Shown piece by piece: positions 25,018-37,100 of a stretch of 64,000 nucleotides of DNA. Each line of letters starts with the position of its first letter. Within the stretch, counting starts at the first letter, position 1. Position numbers and translations under genes: made by a program. Source of the DNA: Luzula sylvatica (lineage: Eukaryota > Streptophyta > Magnoliopsida > Poales > Juncaceae). The notes beneath the pieces were generated by a model. It was not told the origin of the DNA. It ran no database searches and was given only the letters and a program-made list of their open reading frames with translations. Location: assembly GCA_946800325.1 (NCBI GenBank), contig OX326956.1, positions 48,469,052 through 48,533,051 on the forward strand. Reading direction: 5' to 3'.

Positions 25018-25430
25018 GTATTACGAAGATAGTGAAGGCTGGATTCTCGGCAAGTATTTGATATATTTCTACCCCTGACGAGATATTCATGTATTCTTAT
25101 TATACTTGCAATTTGCAGAAAAGCCCCTGTAATTATAATATTTTAGTAACTTTATTTTCAGGTCAAATGCTGACAAATTAGGAAGCACACAACGGCTCCT
25201 CAAACTGCGAGAGCAATCCACACTGATTTTGAACGTGCTCTTTTTTGTGCTGAGGTATTTTAAAATTTGAATTTGAATGAATTTATTGTTTCACAATTAT
25301 TTAGTATTTTGTAAGGATTAATATGTATAATTTTGTGGTGTATGGTTATGAAAATTTAGGATCTCAAAGAGCTAGGCAGTGAAGCTGCACTTAAGATATG
25401 CAATTGGTTTGAAAAAATGGGTATTGATGT
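25018..25430 (+). pseudogene. OLA1: Fragment of an OLA1/YchF-type Obg-like ATPase gene
   Basis: The frame starting near 25180 reads RKHTTAPQTARAIHTDFERA, then LFCAE, up to a GT at about 25256. After an AG at 25359 it continues DLKELGSEAALK. This is the conserved C-terminal (TGS) part of OLA1/YchF ATPases, which have a TKAPQAAGAIHTDFERG-like segment followed by FICAEVMKF and DLKELGSEAAVK. The G domain and the end of the protein are missing, and a stop lies just before the conserved block, so I read it as a relic that still shows intron-like spacing. Confidence 0.75.
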
Positions 25431-26989
25431 AATTATTTATTAGTTTGTTTTTTTTTTTATTATTTGACAATTGTCTCCGATCCAAATCGAACCATTTCAT
25501 TTTCGCATCATGATTCTTCCCACATTGTGAGTATTTTGATCCTTGCAATTTTGTTTTCAATTTTACACATTTTTTTTAATAGGAAAAAACCATACCTACA
25601 AGCATGTCTGAGATAGACCACATTGGCACATTGTGAGTATTTCTCTTTCTTCCCACAATTTACCTTACCATACAATTACATTACAACATCTTGATTCTTC
25701 CCATCCAATCTTGTCATGGCTAAAAGCTGAAAAGATGACAAAAATAATCCAATATCACAGTGGATACCGGTATCCAATATCTCGAGAAACATGCATTCAA
25801 TATTTAATCAGATTCAATATTTAACGGGGTACTCGTATCCTACAAGTTAGTGCTCTTTGCATTTTTGTATTTGATCCAAATCCAAATTAATTTCATAGTT
25901 TAGAATGCTTAAATATTTTCCTGAAATAAATTGTGATAAAACTTTTCAAGCTTTTTGCCTTCTATTTTCTTTCTAAAGAAAAGAATAACTTTAACTACTT
26001 CTCAAGATAAAAAAAAAACTTTAACTACTTCTCATTTTTATATTGTTCTTAGAATGTACTTTGTAAACTTAAAACTAATAAAATTTCATTGTGTCCATGC
26101 CTCCTTGGTTGGCAATTAAATGCAATAGCCCTGCTTAAATAAGAAAAACTATATTATTTATGTCCTTTCCAGTACTCTTTATGAGTATTTTATTCATTGA
26201 AGTACTTGTGTTCTATATTTGAATCTATATATTTTTTTTCATTTTTGTTACTTCAACATAGAAACGATGAATATGTCCATGTATGCTCGCAAGAATGCAA
26301 CTTTAAATCATAAACTCCTCATTATGTTTTCCTTGCATATAATATATGTTGCCATTCAAAATATTAAGTTATTTAGCACATCAATGAGCCAGCAAAAATG
26401 GACATGCCAACTTGGATACTCAGTGGAGACCGGTTTATTATAAGTAGTTTAAAGTTGGTACATGTAATTTGGTCAACTTTTATGTTTTGTGAATTATGTT
26501 GTTTGAGAATAATAATTATTGACAATAACATCAGTTATTTTGGTTATGAATATGCAAACTCCATCAGTTACCAAAGATTAATCAAGTCAAAAATTCTAAA
26601 TTACTGTGCTATTATTTTAATCCAAAAAAAATTTATATGCAAAAAAAAATTCAGTTCATTTAACTGGAAAATACTACTTATCCTAAGATATATATTACCT
26701 CGCTAAGAAATAAATAAAAATATCATGAATAACAAAATACAAGGTAACAAAATGTAGCGGAATTCCGCGAAATATCTTACAAAACGTGCCCCCCCCCCCC
26801 CCTCCCAAAAAATAAAAAAAATTACAAAAACAAAAAATAAAAAATAAAATAAAACTACATTAACCTGTTTGTGCGAGAAAGCTCACTCGTATCATCTCTC
26901 CTACTTTCTCCTCCATTTACAAAAATAAAAAACAAAAAATTACAACCATGCCATTCTACATTTTTTTCGTCTTTTTCTCCCATATAAAT
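25431..26989. other. AT-rich intergenic DNA with a C14 homopolymer
   Basis: No gene is visible. A run of 14 C, then T and CCC, lies at 26789-26806 inside AT-rich DNA. Confidence 0.5.
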
Positions 26990-28190
26990 AATCATTAATT
27001 CAATACAGTACAACACCCCCTCTGGTGGACTTACCTCCCGAGCCGACCAAAATGGTGGTTTCGAGTCTGCGACCCGTGGATCTGACGGCGCGTTTTTCGA
27101 TTGTTTAGTTCGTAATTCAGCACGTGGATCGCCTCGCTGGCGTGGAGCCCGCGCAGATTGATCGGACGTTCTTGATTTTCTTGATTGAAAACTGTTGTGT
27201 ATCTCTTCTAATAGCATGTTCCTATTCAAGGGTATTTTGGTAATTTCATTACCTTATCATTATGGGTATTTGAGATATTTTATGATTTTCAGGGTAAATA
27301 TGGTATTTCAGGCTTTCAGAGGGGTAAATGTGAAAGATTAAAAAAAAAGATTTGTTCACTTCTTTAGCTTTCTCTTGGGCATATTTAATTTGCATGTTAT
27401 ATAATTGACCTTTTAGCATCAATTCCTTGGATAATGATTCATTTCCAGATAAATAAGCTTGTCTTGCTCTTGCCTGTTTAAATTTAAATTCAAAATTTAT
27501 AAATTATCAAAAAAATCATATTATGATTTGAACTTTTTTTCTACCTGTTTCGAAGTAAAGCGAGGTTTCGAATTTCCTCTTTTGATTCCAAGTTTCCTGT
27601 TCATCTCAAAACAATTGTTCAAATAATACTAAATCTTAAAAAAAAGAACAAATTTTAATGATAACTTTTTTAACTGGAGAGAATAAGGTACCGAGATTAT
27701 CTCCAGTTTCGAGCCAAGTGGATCCGCCACCCAAACTGCCGCTTGTGAGACATCATCATTGCTGTTAAATGAACTATTAATACCTGATAAATTGCGATAA
27801 ATTCTGCTCGATCCAATATGATTAAGACTCGGTCCATCTCCTCTATTATTATTAAACCTCCATTGAGTATTACTATTATTATTGTTATTGATTTCGTTAA
27901 ATGGAGAGGATAAAATCAGAGTCTCCAGTACTTCTTCTTATTGGCGTCGAAAGAGTTCTGAATAAATTATTATTCACCGAAGGAGTCGATGGAGAATCAA
28001 GCGTGACTAAATTCGGCGAAACAAATGATTTCGATTTCAGGTTTTGACGCTGAAATTAAATTTGAGACGGATTTTATTAGATAAGGTCAAATTTGAAATT
28101 TTGAACTTTAACAAGTTGGTTACCTCCATTTCGTTGAGAATTTCGAACGTTAAGCTCAAATCACGCCCACTTCAAATATTTGACAAGCAA
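26990..28190 (-). pseudogene. Decayed DUF1771/Smr-domain (CID-type) gene
   Basis: Reading the minus strand from 28190 downwards: DLSLTFEILNEME, then SKSFVSPNLVTLDSPSTPS, an Asn-rich stretch, QAAVWVADPLGSKLEI, the DUF1771 block ARARQAYLSGNESLSKELML with KGQLYNMQIKYAQEKAKE, and an Smr block RPINLRGLHASEAIHVLNYE. The order matches plant proteins of the CTC-interacting/Smr type. Disruptions: the exon before ARARQAYL needs one frame for the family match (KRKFETSLYFE) and another for splicing; the Smr end (TTILVGSGGKSTRGG) is one base out of frame with its start; another frame change falls near 27925. It is probably non-functional. Confidence 0.65.
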
Positions 28191-28937
28191 TTCTTGCATA
28201 TATAAAACAAAATGAGAATAATTGACAAGCATCTCTTGCCAGTAAGGAGCTCGTGGTTTATGGAAATCCCTTGAAATATTTGAAATTATGTTTTAGTCCT
28301 TTTGTATATTATAATTTGGTCCCTGATTTTTTTGTTATTTTGCAAATTTATTTCTTTTTTTACCTCGTAATTGTGTAATTGCTCCACTATGCCAGATTGA
28401 GTCTACAAAAAATTAAATTATCCTTTTGTCGTCGTTTTACAAATAAGCACCTGAAAAAGTTACAAATTACCTTAATATGGGTAAGTAGTGGGCGACGAAT
28501 CCCCGAAGCAAGTCTCTAACTCGCAAACTCCAATTCGGCTTCTCGTCCTTTACAATGCGAAGAGAGAGTTTGACTCGCGCCACTGCCAAACAGAAACACA
28601 AACTAAAAATCATCAAAATTAATCTTAAAAAAATTGAAAAGAAAAAAAATGAAAGCTTACAATTATGGTTTTGCATCCTAGACAACGGTGAAATTTCATA
28701 ATTCCACTATTCGAAGGACTCGAAATCGACATGGACCTTGTGTGACTTCGATGCAGCAATTCTCTACTCGCATTTTTCAAAATCGATTTGAATATTCTCA
28801 AAAGCGGCTGAAATTAATATTTTTTATTTTACAATTAAGTCCACGTATTATGCAAAAATTGCGAAAAGAGATGCGTCCCAAAAAAATCAAGCCCAGCCAG
28901 TTCGAGACAAAATCTGAATGCAAAAAGAAGAAAAACT

Positions 28938-29250
28938 GACCAAGTATCAATTGGGGTCGAATATACCTTCGAGCCGAGCAATATTTCTGGCGACATATAC
29001 CACAGACTGTAACCACCTGTACAAAATGGAAATTTCTTTCTTTTGTTCAAATTCAAATAATCAGGGGTAAAAAGGTAATATTTACTCCATCAGTGAAGGC
29101 TCTGACACGGATGGCGAAAGCCATAACATGGCCATAATCGTCGAGCTCGAGACATTTATTACGCCTATCGAGGAGTATATTTTGCGGCTTTAAATCTCAG
29201 TGAAGGACCTGTGCAAGTGACAATGCAAGAAACGCTGTAACCTGAAGTAC
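28938..29250 (-). pseudogene. Cyclin-dependent kinase relic
   Basis: On the minus strand, 29250-29088 reads QVLH-stop-DLKPQNILLDRR and then [20 protein letters not shown], the catalytic and activation loop of a CDK. The Arg codon of HRDLKP is TGA and the DFG motif reads DYG. A second exon at about 29020-28939 reads [20 protein letters not shown] and PIDTWS, matching the CDK block LWYRAPEILLGS with Arg-Ala changed. The intron-like gap shows it is not a processed copy. N- and C-lobe remainders were not found. Confidence 0.8.
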
Positions 29251-29847
29251 AATTGAAGAAACGATGTAACATGAAATATAATTGAAGAAACAATGTAACC
29301 TGAAATAGAAGAAATTAAGTAGAAATCAAGCAGTCAAAATGGGACTTGTTCACAAATTGATAAAATATGCCAGGTATTGATGTACCAATCAGAGAGAGCG
29401 AAATAAGAAATAAGAAAAGTAGAAGTGGAGAAATGAATTACTCAGTGAATCTAAAAAAACAGGTATAAATAAATAGGCTATAAGAGAAGTATCCAGATCT
29501 CCAACGGTCATATTCAAAATTCGAACGTTAAGAATCCGAACGTTGGGATTGCGGAGCTGGATCTAGATCAGTGGTGTTATACACCACGCACTATTTACCC
29601 GCTATCAACCACGCACTACCATATATACATTATGCCCTACCATATATGCATTATATTGAGTGGTCAATTGCATCTTACTTTCCAAAATTATTTACTGCGG
29701 GTCTTGTGCGTGTAAAATAGTGCGTGGTGTTAAACATTTTTGGGATCTAGATCTTCTGACCGTTAGACGCATATGTTATCTCCTCTATATAAGCAAGCCC
29801 CTTCATTCTCTCTCGCCAATTGCCGTTTTCAGATCTAATTTCTAGCG

Positions 29848-29853
29848 AGAGCG

Positions 29854-29917
<64 letters not shown>
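29848..29917 (+). repeat. (GA)n microsatellite
   Basis: About 30 GA units lie some 75 bp before the ATG at 29992. Confidence 0.95.
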
Positions 29918-29920
<3 letters not shown>

Positions 29921-29991
29921 AAACTTACATCAGAACGCTTCCTCTCCGGTCGCGTCATAGTCTGTATCGATTTATCGAAGAAGCTCCAGCA

Positions 29992-30689
29992 ATGGAGAAT
30001 GATTACCCTCCTGCGACAATGGAGAGTCACTATCCCAAAGATGGTTTAACGGCAGAGAGACAACAACAGAGATTCCGACCGCCAAGCAGAAAACAAGCAG
30101 GTATATGCAGTTTCCTTCTTCAATTTCGTCTGTTTTTTATGTCTTTTTGGTTTCTCCTTTCAACCGTGAGCTTGGCATGCGGGGCCTTTCCTGCAACAAT
30201 GGTTTTTTATGATTTTCTTTGTTGCTTATTAGCAAGTAATTCATTGTTTTTCACCGTTATACCATTTTCCTTCTTATTTGCACTAGATATTTGGTTAATG
30301 TCTGTCCTGCTAAAACCTCTTTGATTAAATGCTTTTATTACAAGATGTGCTAATTTGTTTTTACTCCATTTGTTAATTATGTGTTCTAAGATAAATTTGA
30401 CAAAAAATATGTGTATTTGTCCAGATATTTTTTATGATTTTTTGTTGCTAAATAGTATATTTATGGTTGCATATAATTGGCCTTTTTTCCCTTCTGATTG
30501 TGGCTTTTTCCTCCTGATATTTGGCCTTTACATAATTGTGTCATTTTCCTTCTAATTTGTGTGAGACTTGTTTATATTTTTTATCATAAATCTGCTAACT
30601 TCATTTTATCCATTTATTAATTAGGTGGTCTCAAAGAATTTGGCAAGATATTTGAACCGGAGAAACAACATCGTGAAGGCCAAAAGTGA
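29992..30689 (+). CDS. Possible small two-exon gene, 57 aa, unknown function
   Basis: Exon 1 (29992-30100) starts MENDYPPATMESHYPKDGLT and ends at CAG/GTATAT. A candidate exon 2 (30625-30689) follows TTAG, reads GLKEFGKIFEPEKQHREGQK and stops. The product is hydrophilic, rich in Gln, Arg and Lys, with no signal peptide or membrane segment. A TATATAAG motif lies at about 29786 and a GA-rich leader precedes the ATG, which suggests a promoter. I do not recognise the family. It may be a real small protein, the first exon of a longer gene interrupted by the repeats that follow, or a chance frame. Confidence 0.4.
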
Positions 30690-30750
30690 AACACATACTC
30701 GCATGCAAGCTTGGGCAGAACAGGAAATTTAATGGCTGTATTTGTGATTT

Positions 30751-31086
<336 letters not shown>

Positions 31087-31088
31087 TA

Positions 31089-31859
31089 GTCGGGAAGGGG
31101 GTCCGGCCCAAAAAAGCCGGGCCTCGGGTTCCGGCCCAAAAAGGGGGCAGGCCTCGGGGTGGGGGTCCGGCCCAAAAAAGGGGGCCGGGCCTCGGGGGGG
31201 GGGGCTTCCGGCCCAAAAAAGGGGTCGGGCCTCGGGGGGGGGTTCCGGCCCAAAAAGGGGGCCGGGCCTCAGGGGGGTTCCGGCCCAAAAATGGGGGCCG
31301 GGCCTCGGGGGGGGGGGGGGGGTGGTTCCGGCCCAAAAAGGGGGTCGGGCCTCGGGGGGGGGGGTTCCGGCCCAAAAAGGGGGTCGGGCCTCGGGGGGGG
31401 TTCCGGCCCAAAAAGGGGGTCGGGCCTCGGGGGGGGGGGGGTTCCGGCCCAAAAAGGGGGTCGGGCCTCGGGGGGGTTCCGGCCCAAAAAAGGGGTCGGG
31501 CCTCGGGGGGGGTCCGGCCCAAAAAGGGGGCCGGGCCTCGGGGGGGGTTCGGGGGGGTTCCGGCCCAAAAAGGGGGTCGGGCCTCGGGGGGGGGGGGTTC
31601 CGGCCCAAAAAGGGGGTCGGGCCTCGGGGGGGTTCCGGCCCAAAAAAGGGGTCGGGCCTCGGGGGGGGGGGGGGGGGGGGGGGGGGTCCGGCCCAAAAAG
31701 GGGGCCGGGCCTCGGGGGGGGGGGGTCCGGCCCAAAAAGGGGGCCGGGCCTCGTCGGGGGGGGGGGGGGTTCCGGCCCAAAAAGGGGGCCGGGCCTCGGG
31801 GGGGGGGGTTCCGGCCAAAAAAGGGGCCTGGCCTGGGGGGGTCCGGCCCAAAAAGGGTG
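31089..31859 (+). repeat. G-rich minisatellite, about 20 units
   Basis: About 20 units of 34-48 bp share the core TCCGGCCCAAAAAGGGGG followed by YCGGGCCTC and a G run of 6 to 22. Unit length varies mainly through the G run. Strand asymmetry is extreme: the plus strand is G-rich, with many G4+ tracts per unit. All frames read through on both strands, giving false Pro/Arg-rich or Gly/Lys-rich proteins. Confidence 0.95.
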
Positions 31860-31941
31860 ATCTTGTATTTCAGATTTTTTGAGGACTAATTGATATTTGA
31901 TATTTTAAATTTTTGCAAGGGTATTGTTGATATTTTCAAGT

Positions 31942-31975
31942 TTAAGAGGGGTGTTTTTTTTTAACACCCCTCTTA
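31942..31975. repeat. Near-perfect short hairpin
   Basis: AAGAGGGGTGTT and AACACCCCTCTT face each other across a T run. It lies inside a stretch resembling the dispersed MULE-MITE family, so it may be an inverted junction of two fragments. Confidence 0.6.
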
Positions 31976-32298
31976 AAAATTTTCTGATTTTACAGGGGCA
32001 TATTTGTTATTGCAACTTTTCTAAGGGTATTTTTGAAATTTGTACTTTATAGATTATTATATTTTTATATTATCATATATTACGAGAGTGTTTATTATTT
32101 TGTTCAGATTCAGAGGGATATATTTGATTTTTTTTAATTTTGCATGACTATTTTTGATATTTTTGGATTATATTTTATATTCTAAGATTTAACAAGAGTA
32201 TAATTGGTATTTACATATTGCAGTGTGTGTTCTTGATATTTTCAGATTTTGGAGGTTTTTTTAGAAATATCATATTTACTCAGTTCCAATATAATTAA

Positions 32299-32374
32299 AT
32301 TGGTTGTAGATGAAACGTAAAGAGTGCCTCGAATCTATTGGTTGTAGATGAAACGTAAAGAGTGCCTCGAATCT
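32299..32374 (+). repeat. Tandem duplication of a 38 bp unit
   Basis: ATTGGTTGTAGATGAAACGT and the next 18 bases are repeated twice head to tail, without mismatches. Confidence 0.9.
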
Positions 32375-33689
32375 TTCGAAGGCATCATGCTGACATGCTG
32401 ACCCTAATTTTCTAATGTGAGGGTGCGTTTCGTAGTTAGATTAATTTTCTGGGACCATGTTCAAATTTTTTTCATGTGTATGTTTTGATGCGTATTGTTC
32501 AGGAGGTTTTGAAGATGATCAAGTTTGATATTATAGAAAGAAAAAAGAACCCTCAATAATAGGTCGAATTTGACCAAATCTCTGGTATTTTTATGTTTTA
32601 CAAGGCTTGCATATAAAATTTTGTTTTAAGCATTAATGTATTTCTGGTTATACTTGATTTGACGAGAGACATCGAGTAACACATGTAATGTAATTACTAA
32701 TTTTTATCATTATTGTATTTTTTTTGTAATCTTAATTATAATTATATCATCTTCAAAATATTTAAAAATGCAAATAATATCACAAACAAATATTCAATTG
32801 CTTTTGTACAATACATGATGTGATTCAAATATGTTATTGCGGATATACAATGCATTCATTTATTGAACAAAAAAAATTCGCGTAATTGCGTGAGGGTAAA
32901 CTTATGTTTTGCGAAGTTTTTTTCAAATATTATCATAAGCGAAAAATAGTTAAAACTTTTTTTTGTAGAAAGAATGGCGAGAGTGTGTATTTAAGAAGCA
33001 AATAAAATATTTTGTTACATCGACATAGATAGAAGGATTTATAATGAATTCAAAGAATTATTTGTTGTCATTTCCACCGGTATATTGAACACTTTAAAAA
33101 ACATTTGGCTCTCTTTAAAGACACTATCTCTAAATATACGAAGTATACCACCTCTTAAACTCTCCTTGAAAAAAAAGACGATACAAGGGTTTCCTTATTT
33201 TTTTCGTGGACAAAATTGGCAAAAATTAAAGTTTCGAGTTCAATGAAAGTGATATTTCCTAGCCCGATAATGTTGTAAAATAAATAAATAAATTATATTT
33301 TTAGTATAAACTTTTTTGTAAAATTGTACATTCAAAATGAACTTTTTATTTTATTATTGACTTTTATGATCATCAAAAATATAATAATTGTGCCAACGCG
33401 CAACAAAAAGAAACAAAGTAGTTCATACATAGTTTACTATTTTGGTGATGAAATCACTTTGTGTATCGTGTTTTATGTAACAAGGTGAAGGCGGCAACAT
33501 TGTGTGTTTTGGTATACACAATTTTCTTGTGAAGAATATTATGAATCAAATTGTTTTTAATTTCAATCAAACTATAAATTATAATATGCTACAATTAATA
33601 TTGTAAACAAATTTTAACGTATATATTGTTTTTTTACTTTATTGTGCTTTAATGTTCTTTGGGAAAACAAAATAAAAACAAGATTAAGA

Positions 33690-33720
33690 TACCCGCAGCG
33701 AAGCGCGGGAATTGTCCTAG
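33690..33720 (+). mobile_element. Helitron-like 3' end
   Basis: CCCGC-AGCGAAGC-GCGGG forms a hairpin, followed by AATTGTC and CTAG, with host T at 33721. This is the classic Helitron 3' signature and matches the minus-strand end at 17499-17540. The body extends upstream in AT-rich DNA; the 5' TC end was not identified. Confidence 0.55.
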
Positions 33721-34134
33721 TGATAATAAACGTTCAAGTAATCTTGTACTATTTTAGTATTGTTGTCTATTTTTATTATAAAAAAATTATGTTCAATGAC
33801 TTCAATGATTTTTCACCGTCGTTGACAAAAAGGATAAAACTAATATAACTCATAACTCATTCTCATTTAATATTGAATGCTCAAATAACAAGCCAAAAGA
33901 TAAAATCGACTGAAAAAAGAAAGTAGAAAGCAAAATAAAACAAAAAGACGGGAAGATAATGAAATACAACTCTGCACACAAGGGTTAGATTCAAACAAAA
34001 CCCAAAAACTCAAAATTAAATTTACATTCATACAAACATAAAATTACAAAAATAAAACTAAAATAGGAACGCCAATACAAAATAGAAGAAAAAAAAAGGA
34101 TATACAAAATACAAAGAAGCCGAATATTCTCTCT

Positions 34135-37100
34135 TCATCTCGGGCTATTATTCCACGAAGGAGACGGTTTATTATTAAACTGAAACGGTTGCGACGCGCC
34201 ACCATGTCCATGGTTTAAATCGAGACTATGCAATTGCTCCATTAATTGCGACCTTCTCTCTTTGAAGAAATCGAGCCGCGTCGTTAGCTCCACAAGAGTC
34301 GAGGACGCCACGGACGGCTGCTACGACCAAAATTAGGGTTTCAAATTTTTGATTTTATTAAATATAAAAAAAAGGCTTGTTGATTTTTTTTCGGGATTTC
34401 TTTTTTACCTCGTTAAATTTGGGAGTGTTGTTTGGGATGGAATTATTTTCTGCTTGGAGACTTGTCGAGGCGTCGAAGCCTCTTAAATCGCTCGAAGAAC
34501 TCGCATCGAGTGAATGTTTGCGAGATAGAGATTTTGAAGTCGCGTAAGGTAGAATTTGTTGTTTTATGCTTCTCCAATGTGTCCCAGAAGTACTCTCCTG
34601 TTTTGTTGTTACAAAAAAATTAACAATTTAAATAATTATAGGGGGACATTTTCGTAATTACAAATAAGAAATGATGATAATATTACAAACCTCATTTCTT
34701 TGCTTATTTTCTTGATTATATAAAGCGAGATTCATGTCAAAGCCTTGTTGAACGATACTCCTGTTACCGAAAAAAATGAAAATTAATCAATGAAATGTAC
34801 AAAAGGGTATAAATGAAAAACTTACGGTTGAGGGAGATGGGGAGGGATGTGGTTGAAGCGGTTATCAGTAGAATGATTATTATCCGTTAAGGACCCGTAA
34901 TGATGCTGTCTTTGTTGGTTCAGTTGAAGGTGTAATTCCGCCACCTTTTGTTTCAGCCTCGCCACGTCAGCTTCCGCCAGAGCTATCTCCTCCAGCTCAG
35001 CTCTCGTCTATAAAAAAAAAAATAGGAAAATCAATGTTTTTTAATTTAAATTGAAAACCATGGTATGTTAAATTAATTAAAACGGAGTATACCTTCGAAT
35101 CCATGTTACGAGAATTTGACAGCTGGCCCGAAGACATGCTCAAGCCTACTTCTAATGCAGCTCTGAGTTCTCTTTCAGATTGTAACTGCTCTTGAAGCCT
35201 TGATACCTGAGAAGTTAATTAAATGTTATTTCCATTTCAATTTTTTTAATTCCATCATTCTTTTCTTTTAGTTTTTTTTTATTTTTTTATTTGAAGAAAA
35301 GGTGGCATACATCTTGTTCAAGAGCCATGCGGCGCTCGTGAAGAGCCTGCTTTCTTCTTTCTAGACTCGCTTGAAGAATTGCATTTCCTCTAGCCTGAAT
35401 TTTATACAAAAAATATTCGACTTAAAGTATTATACAAATTAAAAAAATAAATAAAATACCTCTTTCGCAATTCTTATCTGAAGATCGTTCTTTGTAATTT
35501 CAAGTCTCTGAATAGCGAGCCTGAAAATATTTTGCGTAAGTAATAATAAGTACAAAGAATTATAATTATATGAAAAACAAAAAGTAGAGACGAATACTCA
35601 CTCTTCTTCTCCAGACGAGTCCACTGATTCTGACGAGAGGTTTTTTCTAGCCTGAAATTAATCACAAGCAAAAGATTAAAAAAAAATCTTGAAATTCTGA
35701 GAACCAAAAACTGGGTAAAGAATACGAGCGTCAAAAACTAAAGAATCACCACTTACATTATTATTAATATTATTATTCCGTCCCCAAAAATTATTCCTCT
35801 TTGCGCTCCCATTCGATCCGTTCGTTTTACTGACCGCTTGTTTTTCGATCGAGAAATCATGGCCGTGAGAAGCGTGATAAGATATACCAGGATCCAGAGA
35901 AGATAATATCTCTCCCATCGATAAAGGCATTTCGTTATTCACAGAAACATTATTTTCAATTGAAGAGTGCTCGTCATTTGCGTGCCCGTTACGTACAGCT
36001 GGCATCGTACTCGATGCCATGTCAGCATCTCTACGAGTCTCTCCATCCGACTCCTCCCCATCAAATACCTCCTTTGTCCCAACAAAAAAATAACAAATTT
36101 AAAATAAAAGATAAATTTAATCAAAAAAATAAATATAAAAAATAAAACCTTATAGTCGTAGAGGTCGCTGCCAGCGTATCCACTACTCTCGCTAAGTTTT
36201 CCACTGTGCACTCTTTCCGGATCATCCTCCTCTTCATCCTCACCGTCCATCTCTCGATCCGCATCGATTTCCGCACCGTGATATCCGTTATTATTGTTCT
36301 TTGCATTAATTTCCGCATCATTTGTTGATGATGCCTCACTCGCACTTTCTTCGGCTTGCGACCGTGGCGAAAGAGAACATCTCAGTAGCTTCTCATCCTA
36401 TAACAATATAGTTCAATTTAATCGGATATTTTGATATTTTGTAGGACTAAATAGTAAATTATGCCAAAAGAATCTTACGTCAAAGACGTTGTAATAGTCC
36501 TCCAAGAGAGTGGCGATGATACACTGAGCGTTATTCGCGGCATTTGCGGCGGCGAGAAGCTGAGCGGAGCCATCACCGCTCGAATCGAAATCGTCCTCCA
36601 TTTCACATTCTCCGGCGAGGAGAGGCCGCAGCAACAGAGGCGCCATGCATGCCGCGACTGCCGATGATGTCATTCTGTTCGAATTCGTGTGTGCTGATAT
36701 CGTATGCATCATTTTCAACACCCTAAAAATAAAATAATAAATAATAGTTTATTAAATGTAAAATACAAAACAATGAAGAGAAATATAGGACTGAACCTTT
36801 GAAGAAGGCGTCTGTTTGGCTCGGGAAATGTCTCCAGTATTGCGGAGCGCATAGCACTGATGCGAGATTCTTTATTTTCGAGCCCTTTAAGAGAAACAAT
36901 TTACAATTGTGCCATTTTAAGTAATTAATAATAAATAAACATGATAGAGAATATGAAATAGATACAAGGATGATAGGATTTGCTTACTGTAAGCTTCTAA
37001 TAATGCGGTGCAACATGATGCTGGCACTGGGGACGAAGGTAACTCTCTTAAAACATGCTACATTATATTTTCGAAGATTTTATTAATCGAATATATAAGA

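Noticed and set aside
28467..28690. Minus-strand frame with KDEKPNWSLRVRDLLRGF
   Set aside because: Lies near the CDK relic but does not match kinase sequence or any family I recognise; too weak to call.
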